Of a DNA stretch of 64,000 nucleotides, positions 58,091-64,000 are shown one piece after another (the first letter of the stretch is position 1; each line of letters opens with the position of its first letter). The notes below the pieces were generated by a model. That model saw only the letters and a program-made list of their open reading frames with translations. It was not told the DNA's origin and ran no database searches. The translations under genes and the position numbers were made by a program. Source of the DNA: Pseudalkalibacillus sp051842935 (lineage in GTDB: Bacteria > Bacillota > Bacilli > Bacillales > Fictibacillaceae); NCBI RefSeq assembly GCF_051842935.1, contig NZ_JBPXRR010000001.1, positions 1-64,000 on the forward strand, in the 5' to 3' direction.

Positions 58091-59578
58091 ATGGAAAAAG
58101 TATTAGACGCTCAGTTAAAGCCGAAAGTCGCGGAGTTTTTGAACGGAACGAAGAAACTGTACATTAATGGACAGTGGCAACCTTCTGTATCTGGAAAGAC
58201 GTTCAAAACATTGAATCCTTCCAATGGTGAAGTCCTTGCTGTCGTGAGTGAGGCAGAACATGAAGATGTAGACAGAGCTGTTAAGGCTGCTCGTAAAGCA
58301 TTCGACGAAGGCCCTTGGTCGAAGATGAGTGCTGCTTCCAGAAGCCGCCTCATTTATAAGCTTGCTGATTTGATGGAAGAGCATAAAGAAGAATTAGCAC
58401 AATTGGACACGTTGGATAACGGTAAGCCGATCCGTGAAACGACAAATGCGGACGTTCCGCTTGCAATCGAGCATTTCCGCTATTATGCAGGTTGGGCGAC
58501 AAAGATCACAGGACAAACGATTCCTGTATCCGGAAAGTTCTTCAACTATACGCGCCATGAAGCACTTGGGGTAGTTGGACAGATCATCCCTTGGAACTTC
58601 CCACTCTTGATGGCTGCATGGAAAATGGGAGCTGCACTGGCAAGCGGATGTACAATCGTATTGAAGCCTGCAGAGCAAACACCACTTTCTGCACTATACT
58701 TAGCTGAATTGATTGAAGAAGCTGGATTCCCTGAAGGTGTTGTCAACATCGTAACGGGTTATGGTGAGACAACAGGCGGTCCGCTTATCGAGCATAAGCT
58801 TGTCGACAAGATCGCGTTCACAGGATCTACTGAAGTTGGTAAGCATATCATGAGCACAGCTTCTAAGGATCTTAAGCGTGTAACGTTAGAGCTTGGTGGT
58901 AAGTCACCGAACATCATCCTCCCAGACGCGGATATGTCGAAAGCGATCCCAGGTGCATTCTCTGGAATCATGTTCAACCAGGGACAGGTTTGCTGTGCGG
59001 GATCTCGCCTTTACATCCAGAAGAAGGCGTTCGACAATGTCATGGCTGATCTTGTCTCCCACTCTGAAAAATTGAAGCAAGGTCCTGGACTCGATCCGAA
59101 CTCTGAAATGGGACCACTCGTATCAGAAGAGCAACATAATCGTGTATTGAATTACATTGAAAAAGGTAAGAGCGAAGGTGCTGAGCTCTTAACAGGCGGA
59201 ACAAAGCCTTACGACCAAGGTTACTTTGTATCTCCCACAATCTTTGCTGACGTGAATGACAGCATGTCGATTGCGAAGGAAGAAATCTTCGGACCTGTCG
59301 TTGCTGCGATGCCGTTCGATGATCTTGATGAAGTCATCAACCGTGCGAACGATTCTGATTATGGGTTGGCTGCGGGTCTTTGGACTGAGAACCTGAAGAG
59401 TGCACACTATGTAGCGAACCGTATCAAAGCAGGAACGGTTTGGGTGAACTGCTACAACGCATTCGATGCTGCTTCTCCGTTCGGAGGCTACAAACAATCC
59501 GGTATCGGACGCGAAATGGGATCCTATGCGCTTGATAACTACACTGAAGTGAAGAGCGTCTGGATCAACATGAGCTGA
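58091..59578 (+). CDS. dhaS: NAD-dependent aldehyde dehydrogenase (DhaS-like)
   Basis: This 495-aa enzyme oxidises aldehydes to carboxylic acids with NAD(P). GQIIPWNFPLLMAAWK and FTGSTEVGKHI form the cofactor site, VTLELGGKSPNII contains the general-base Glu, and FNQGQVCCAGSR holds the catalytic Cys (about residue 302). Length equals B. subtilis DhaS. AAGGAGG lies 6 nt before ATG 58091 (an ATG at 58088 is too close). It is monocistronic, between a repeat-rich leader and a terminator. The aldehyde substrate is not predicted. Confidence 0.92.
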   Translation: MEKVLDAQLKPKVAEFLNGTKKLYINGQWQPSVSGKTFKTLNPSNGEVLAVVSEAEHEDVDRAVKAARKAFDEGPWSKMSAASRSRLIYKLADLMEEHKEELAQLDTLDNGKPIRETTNADVPLAIEHFRYYAGWATKITGQTIPVSGKFFNYTRHEALGVVGQIIPWNFPLLMAAWKMGAALASGCTIVLKPAEQTPLSALYLAELIEEAGFPEGVVNIVTGYGETTGGPLIEHKLVDKIAFTGSTEVGKHIMSTASKDLKRVTLELGGKSPNIILPDADMSKAIPGAFSGIMFNQGQVCCAGSRLYIQKKAFDNVMADLVSHSEKLKQGPGLDPNSEMGPLVSEEQHNRVLNYIEKGKSEGAELLTGGTKPYDQGYFVSPTIFADVNDSMSIAKEEIFGPVVAAMPFDDLDEVINRANDSDYGLAAGLWTENLKSAHYVANRIKAGTVWVNCYNAFDAASPFGGYKQSGIGREMGSYALDNYTEVKSVWINMS

Positions 59579-59592
59579 TTTCTCTTAAATAT

Positions 59593-59643
59593 AAAAAGCT
59601 GGTCCAACCATCGGCGTCCGTCGATGAGGACCAGCTTTTTTTA
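59593..59643 (+). terminator. terminator after dhaS
   Basis: AAAAAGCTGGTCC/GGACCAGCTTTTT long stem with a T run. Confidence 0.92.
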
Positions 59644-59718
59644 TGTTGATGTTTTCTCGCATCTTCCGTAGGGTAGAAGAATGTTATCATGAAGAAAAGT
59701 CCTAAAAGAGGTGTTTGC

Positions 59719-60084
59719 ATGTTACGTAACCTATTTATACTCGGAATTGCCTTATTGCTCGTGGTCGGATTAGCTGCTTGCGGCGGTGGAAGTGAAGAAT
59801 CCTCCGATGGAGGTGCTTCAACAGAGGAAAACGGTGGAGCTGAAAGCGGATCTAGCACGGTAGATGCTGCTGCAGCTCAAGAGTCTTTCAACCAGAGTTG
59901 TGCTTCCTGTCACGGAGAAAATCTGGATGGTCGAACCGCTCCAGGTCTTAAAAAAGTCGGTCAAGATATGAACAAGGAAGAAATTTTAGCGCAAATCAAA
60001 AACGGCGGTAGTGGAATGCCTCCAAACCTGCTTGAAGGGGAAGAAGCTGAGAACGTTGCTGCATGGCTTGCGACAATGAAATAA
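59719..60084 (+). CDS. cccB: lipoprotein cytochrome c-551 (CccB-like)
   Basis: This 121-aa lipoprotein has signal peptide and lipobox LAAC (Cys about 19), a low-complexity Gly/Ser/Glu linker, then a mono-heme cytochrome c domain with CASCHG heme site and axial Met in GSGMPPNL. It is anchored on the outer membrane face and carries electrons to terminal oxidases, as CccB (c-551) in B. subtilis. GAGGTG is 6 nt before ATG 59719; the longer frame to 59689 is not supported. A terminator shared with the convergent Nudix gene follows. Confidence 0.92.
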   Translation: MLRNLFILGIALLLVVGLAACGGGSEESSDGGASTEENGGAESGSSTVDAAAAQESFNQSCASCHGENLDGRTAPGLKKVGQDMNKEEILAQIKNGGSGMPPNLLEGEEAENVAAWLATMK

Positions 60085-60093
60085 AGTGAGAAG

Positions 60094-60122
60094 AGGGCTG
60101 ATCCGTTGTGATCAGCCCTTTC
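60094..60122. terminator. bidirectional terminator
   Basis: AGGGCTGATC/GATCAGCCCT perfect stem between cccB and the Nudix gene. Confidence 0.9.
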
Positions 60123-60618
60123 TAATATATCCCTTCAACATACACAGAAAGAGTGCATAGCCCAACTCTCCGTCTGCATAATGCCCCTGTTCAATTGATT
60201 CCAGAACTTCACTGACTGGAATTTGATGGACAGAGATGTCTTCGTCTTCATCTAAGTTTTGCATTCCCGTCTGGTGGGTTTCCTCAGTGAAAAACAAATG
60301 CGAGTGGCGGTTTGTAAAGTACGGTTGTGGAAAGAAGGTGCCTAGAGGAATCAGCTTACCCGCTTGAATTCCCGTTTCTTCTTCCAATTCTCGTCTAGCA
60401 CCGGCGATCGGTTCTTCTCCTGAATCCAGGCCTCCACCGGGTAACTCGAACGTGTTTTTACCCAACTGGTGTCGGTACTGTTCAACGACGACCAAGTTTG
60501 TACCGCGCATGGCTACTACTGCTACGGAAGCAGACTCCGACTCTTCGATAAACAAAGAGCCCGTTTTCGTTTCGTTAACGGTCGTATCTCTATGCCTCAA
60601 TAATGGCTTGAATCCCAT
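60112..60618 (-). CDS. Nudix hydrolase (ADP-ribose pyrophosphatase-like)
   Basis: This 168-aa enzyme has an intact Nudix box: GGGLDSGEEPIAGARRELEE continuing into ETGI (about 63-85). The preceding VVEQYRHQLGKNTFELPG is typical of ADP-sugar (NudF-type) pyrophosphatases, and PQPYFTNRHSHLFF follows. Probable substrates are ADP-ribose or related nucleoside diphosphate sugars. GGGAGG precedes the ATG at good spacing. The gene ends in a terminator shared with cccB. Confidence 0.9.
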   Translation of the reverse strand: MGFKPLLRHRDTTVNETKTGSLFIEESESASVAVVAMRGTNLVVVEQYRHQLGKNTFELPGGGLDSGEEPIAGARRELEEETGIQAGKLIPLGTFFPQPYFTNRHSHLFFTEETHQTGMQNLDEDEDISVHQIPVSEVLESIEQGHYADGELGYALFLCMLKGYIRKG

Positions 60619-60682
60619 AGGACGCCTCCCATATTTCTATATAATCTCTTTGACAACCCTCTAGAAATCATATTCCTTAATA

Positions 60683-60712
60683 AAGAAAACGGCATCGAAT
60701 AAAGATGCCGTC
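60683..60712 (-). terminator. terminator after the 61-aa gene
   Basis: ACGGCATC/GATGCCGT stem with T-rich tail on the minus strand. Confidence 0.8.
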
Positions 60713-60897
60713 TATCTGTGGAATAAGACTAATTCTCCCGCGGGTGAAGTCACTCGGCTCGTGTGGTTTTCGTAGCTGTTATCCTCCAAAATGCTTTGTC
60801 CGATTTTCTTCGCTTCATCATTATTCGGGGCTTCGAAGGATTCCTCGTAGATCTTGGAGCCTTTTTTATCGAATACGGTTACAATGTACATTTTCAT
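60712..60897 (-). CDS. YhzD-like 61-aa protein
   Basis: This small cytosolic protein begins KMYIVTVFDKKGSKIYEESF and ends PAGELVLFHR, a pattern I associate with the Bacillus YhzD family (no known function). No membrane segment or cysteine. The nearest AAGGAGG is 13 nt from the ATG at 60897, longer than ideal. It lies immediately upstream of, and divergent to, the yhaQP exporter genes, as yhz/yha genes cluster in B. subtilis. Confidence 0.75.
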   Translation of the reverse strand: MKMYIVTVFDKKGSKIYEESFEAPNNDEAKKIGQSILEDNSYENHTSRVTSPAGELVLFHR

Positions 60898-61029
60898 AAT
60901 GGTGTATAAGCCTCCTTTTCCTGCATATATTCTAGTCTTATGTCGAATCTCCTTCTTTCAATTCAAATTAACAAAAACATGAAACTTTTTCCTCCACCAT
61001 ACGTTATTAAGGGAGAGAGGAGCGATACG

Positions 61030-61929
61030 ATGACTTTACATATTGAAAATGTGACGAAGAAATTCGGGAACTTCACAGCTGTGGACCATGTTTCATTCGA
61101 AATTCCCGAGCATCAGATATTCGGTTTATTAGGGGCGAACGGGGCTGGAAAAACGACGACATTCCGAATGATGATTGGACTTTTGAACCCGACGAGCGGA
61201 CGGATTACCTGGAACAACAACCCTCTTACGACGAGTGATTCAGAATTGATCGGCTATTTGCCAGAAGAAAGAGGGCTCTATCCAAGCTTGAAAGTATCGG
61301 ATCAATTGCTCTATCTTGGACGCTTGAAAGGGATGAAGAAATCTGAAATCATTCCTGAAATCAAAAAATGGTTGGAGCGGTTCAAGGTTCCGGAATATGA
61401 AAATAAAAAAGTAGAAGAGTTATCAAAAGGAAATCAGCAGAAGATTCAATTCATCGCTGCGGTTTTACATAAACCGAAGATCCTGATCCTTGATGAACCA
61501 TTCAGTGGACTCGATCCTGTCAATGTCGAAATGTTGAAAGAAGCGGTCATCGAGCTGAAGAAGAATGGTACGACAATCGTGTTTTCTAGCCACAGAATGG
61601 AGCATGTAGAAGAACTGTGTGAACATTTGTGCATCCTTCATAAAGGTAATCTAGTCGTGCATGGTTCGTTGAAAGATGTCAAACGATCATTCGGCAAAAA
61701 GAATGTCACCGTATATGCGGATTTTGATCTGGCTTTCTTGAAGGAGGTTCCGGGTGTTGTTGGCTACAAGGAAGTGACAGAAGGGGTTAGGCTTCAAGTG
61801 GAAAGTGAAGATATCGCGGGTAAAATCTTCGACATGCTCCAGGGAAAGGGATTTGTTCGTAAATTCGACCTGGAAGAGCCATCCTTGAACGATATTTTCA
61901 TTGAGAAAGTAGGTGCATCTTATGTATAA
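61030..61929 (+). CDS. yhaQ: ABC exporter ATPase YhaQ (NatA-type)
   Basis: This 299-aa ATPase has Walker A GANGAGKTT (about 37-45), Q-loop and LPEERGLYP, signature LSKGNQQK, and Walker B ILILDEPFSGLDP. The C-terminal ~70 residues are the DUF4162 regulatory extension typical of NatA/EcsA-type exporters. It energises the YhaP permease; sodium or toxic-compound export is proposed for relatives (NatAB), not shown here. GAGAGAGGAGCG precedes ATG 61030; the longer frame to 60940 overlaps the divergent promoter region. It overlaps yhaP by 8 nt. Confidence 0.93.
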   Translation: MTLHIENVTKKFGNFTAVDHVSFEIPEHQIFGLLGANGAGKTTTFRMMIGLLNPTSGRITWNNNPLTTSDSELIGYLPEERGLYPSLKVSDQLLYLGRLKGMKKSEIIPEIKKWLERFKVPEYENKKVEELSKGNQQKIQFIAAVLHKPKILILDEPFSGLDPVNVEMLKEAVIELKKNGTTIVFSSHRMEHVEELCEHLCILHKGNLVVHGSLKDVKRSFGKKNVTVYADFDLAFLKEVPGVVGYKEVTEGVRLQVESEDIAGKIFDMLQGKGFVRKFDLEEPSLNDIFIEKVGASYV

Positions 61930-63181
61930 ATTATGGATCGTCATGGCCCATACATTCAAATCCCGTCTTCGTACCAAGGCTTTCATCATAACGACGATCG
62001 CTTCTTTGCTGCTGGTTGTCGGATTGACCAATATGCAGACGATTGTCGGACTTTTTGATGAAGAAGAAGTACAAAAAGTAGCCGTCATCGATTCTTCGGA
62101 CCGTTTTTACGAACCTTTGAAACAGCAAGTGGAAGCAGAATCGGATGATATCGAGATGGTCAAAGTGACGGAATCCGAAAGCGTAACGGAAGAAAAAGTC
62201 CGGGAAGGCGAGTATGATGCTCTCCTCGTGTTAGAAGAGAACAGTGAAGGCTTGCCAACAGGTCTATTCAAGGCCGAGAGTGTATCGGATGCTGGATGGA
62301 TGAACAAGATTGAAAGCAGCCTGCAGCAAACGAAAGTCATGATTGCGACTCAGAACCTGGGCGTGGACCCGGCAGAGCTATCTAATTTATATTCGCCTGT
62401 TTCTTTTGAAACGGAAGCACTGAAAGAAAATGCGAAAACGGAAGAAGAGTTGAATCAGGCACGTTCCATCGTTTATGTCTTATTGTTCATCATTTATTTT
62501 GCGGTTATCTTTTATGGTTCCATGATTGCGACAGAAGTTGCGACAGAGAAATCGTCAAGAGTCATGGAAATCCTCATTTCAAGCGTTTCTCCCGTTAAGC
62601 AGATGTTCGGCAAGATTTTCGGGATCGCATTGTTGGGGCTGACACAATTTGCACTATTGTTCGGAGCTGGTTTCATTTCGATGAAATTTGCGCCGAAGTC
62701 AGATACACCATCATCCATCGATAGTTTCACAGATTTCATTGCGATCGATCAATTACCGGTTTCTACGATGATTTATGCGGTCGTCTTCTTCTTATTAGGA
62801 TTCCTTCTGTATGCGACATTGCTTGCGATGCTGGGATCTCTCGTCAACAAAGTGGAAGAAGCGAATCAAGTCATCACACCTGTCATTTTGATCATTGTGG
62901 TGGCCTTCATGATCGCCATGTCTGGGTTAGGTAACCCGGATGCCACATTTGTGACGATCACTTCTTACATTCCATTTTTCACACCGATGATCATGTTCTT
63001 GAGAGCGGGTATGCTGAACATCCCGATTTGGGAAGTCATGATTGGGATCTTGATTTTGGTTGCGACCATCGGAATTTTCGCAATGATTGCTGCGAAAGTA
63101 TACCGAGGAGGCGTCCTCATGTACGGAAATGCAACCAGCTTGAAGAGTTTGAAGAAAGCACTGATTTTTGCAAAACGATAA
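61922..63181 (+). CDS. yhaP: ABC exporter permease YhaP (NatB-type)
   Basis: This 419-aa permease has one N-terminal helix, a ~150-residue extracytoplasmic domain, and five C-terminal membrane helices beginning at SIVYVLLFIIYFAVIFYG. VATEKSSRVMEILISSVSPV is the conserved ABC2 motif of NatB-type permeases. Length equals B. subtilis YhaP. ATG 61922 lies inside the end of yhaQ (8-nt overlap) with AGGTG 7 nt upstream, so translation is coupled. A terminator follows, separating it from yhaO. Confidence 0.93.
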   Translation: MYKLWIVMAHTFKSRLRTKAFIITTIASLLLVVGLTNMQTIVGLFDEEEVQKVAVIDSSDRFYEPLKQQVEAESDDIEMVKVTESESVTEEKVREGEYDALLVLEENSEGLPTGLFKAESVSDAGWMNKIESSLQQTKVMIATQNLGVDPAELSNLYSPVSFETEALKENAKTEEELNQARSIVYVLLFIIYFAVIFYGSMIATEVATEKSSRVMEILISSVSPVKQMFGKIFGIALLGLTQFALLFGAGFISMKFAPKSDTPSSIDSFTDFIAIDQLPVSTMIYAVVFFLLGFLLYATLLAMLGSLVNKVEEANQVITPVILIIVVAFMIAMSGLGNPDATFVTITSYIPFFTPMIMFLRAGMLNIPIWEVMIGILILVATIGIFAMIAAKVYRGGVLMYGNATSLKSLKKALIFAKR

Positions 63182-63189
63182 GCTCGATA

Positions 63190-63223
63190 CAAACCCTGCA
63201 ACGGACCTGTTTGCAGGGTTTTC
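63190..63223 (+). terminator. terminator after yhaP
   Basis: AACCCTGCAA/TTGCAGGGTT stem with TTTT. Confidence 0.9.
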
Positions 63224-63307
63224 TCATGACAAGATAACGAACAAACGCTCGTATAATATGGTAAAATGCGTATAAGGAAACTAAAGTTAAGAAAGGAGGA
63301 TGAATTC

Positions 63308-64000
63308 ATGCAAAAAGTCCGTTTTATACATACAGCAGATCTACACTTAGACACACCCTTCAAAGGACTCGGACATTTACCAGAAGCGATTTTCGAGCGT
63401 ATCAAACAAAGTACCTTCGACTCCTTTGAGAGAATCATAACGGAAGCGATTCGGCAGAAAGTCGATTTTGTCGTCATCTCCGGAGATTTATATGATGGGG
63501 CGAATCGGAGTTTAAGAGCGCAGCTGTTTTTGAAAAAGCAATTTATCAGATTGGAAGAAGCCAGCATTGAAGTGTTCGCCATCCACGGCAACCATGATCA
63601 TCTTCAAGGGAAGTTCGTCCAGCTTACCTGGCCGGAGAATGTCCATTTCTTTGGAAGTGAAGAGCCAGATATGCATTCTTTTCATAAAAACAATGATGTT
63701 GTCGCTCATCTGTATGGGTACAGCTATCCGCAAAGAGCTGTCACAGAGAATATCGCAGCTCGTTATGAGGTCATTGATGGTGCACCGTTCCACATCGCGT
63801 TGCTGCACGGAACTGTCGGAGGTAATACGGACCATGACCCTTATGCCCCTTTCACCATACAAGAACTTATTGAAAAACCTTTTGATTATTGGGCGCTTGG
63901 CCACATTCACATACGGTCAGAACTGAATCAAGAGCCACCTATCGTGTATCCAGGAAACATCCAAGGGTTGAATCGGAAAGAGGAAGGGTCGAAAGGGTGT
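63308..64000 (+). CDS. yhaO: Mre11/SbcD-like DNA exonuclease YhaO (partial, 3' end outside)
   Basis: The first 231 codons of a metallophosphoesterase are present, open to the window edge. Phosphoesterase motifs run in order: HTADLHLDTPF (residues 8-18), VISGDLYDG, IHGNHDHL and ALGHIHIR, with the later LLHGTVGG. This is the SbcD/Mre11-type nuclease subunit; in B. subtilis YhaO pairs with the SMC-like YhaN encoded downstream. AAAGGAGGATGAATTC precedes the ATG. The rest lies beyond 64000. Confidence 0.93.
   Translation, partial: MQKVRFIHTADLHLDTPFKGLGHLPEAIFERIKQSTFDSFERIITEAIRQKVDFVVISGDLYDGANRSLRAQLFLKKQFIRLEEASIEVFAIHGNHDHLQGKFVQLTWPENVHFFGSEEPDMHSFHKNNDVVAHLYGYSYPQRAVTENIAARYEVIDGAPFHIALLHGTVGGNTDHDPYAPFTIQELIEKPFDYWALGHIHIRSELNQEPPIVYPGNIQGLNRKEEGSKGC

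Overview
The window comes from a low-to-moderate GC, endospore-forming member of the Bacillaceae. The evidence is a 16-gene tRNA cluster in the same order as the Bacillus subtilis trnD cluster, many sporulation genes (prkA, yhbH, spoVR, an alpha/beta SASP, three YheC/YheD genes), strong AGGAGG ribosome sites, and gene order resembling the yhb-yhc-yhe-yha part of the B. subtilis map. The genus cannot be fixed from the sequence alone.

Layout. 1-2087: 3' end of a 23S rRNA gene, 5S rRNA, sixteen tRNAs and a terminator. 2.2-12.1 kb: small membrane proteins, an ABC-class ATPase, queG, ogt, a YhbB-like amidase, trmL and a class A penicillin-binding protein. 12.2-18.6 kb: PrkA kinase, signal peptidase I, YhbH, a secreted metallo-beta-lactamase-fold protein and a ComFB-like protein. 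18.7-22.7 kb: yhcV, yhcW and yhcX, with a large structured repeat array between yhcV and yhcW. 23-31.5 kb: phosphoglucomutase pgcA, small membrane and zinc proteins, a Cys-rich unknown, and the proC-proB-proA operon on the minus strand. 31.8-45 kb: spoVR, a DUF2087 regulator, a BmrCD-like multidrug ABC exporter behind an apparent translation-dependent attenuator, an MFS carrier, lipid genes including psd, and a Ktr/Trk potassium channel subunit. 45.3-54.1 kb: SASP, an amino-acid ABC transporter without its own ATPase, msmX with two cre-like boxes and its PucR-type neighbour, and an operon of three YheC/YheD ATP-grasp paralogues. 54.2-64 kb: yheB, yheA, an AAC(3)-family enzyme, yhaX (apparent CTG start), an aldehyde dehydrogenase, a lipoprotein cytochrome c, a Nudix enzyme, the YhaQP ABC exporter and the start of yhaO.

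The protein content is mostly conserved and ordinary. The unusual material is between genes. There are five tandem ~124-bp units whose hairpin arms change in sequence while pairing is kept. Four unrelated arrays all have a 21-bp period. Three families of dispersed intergenic elements occur in two copies each. A leader ORF with antiterminator-terminator potential lies upstream of bmrCD. A hairpin appears to mask the ribosome site of a Cys-rich protein. Start codons were reassigned from ribosome-site spacing wherever the longest reading frame was implausible, and two good small genes (30 aa and 47 aa) were found this way.
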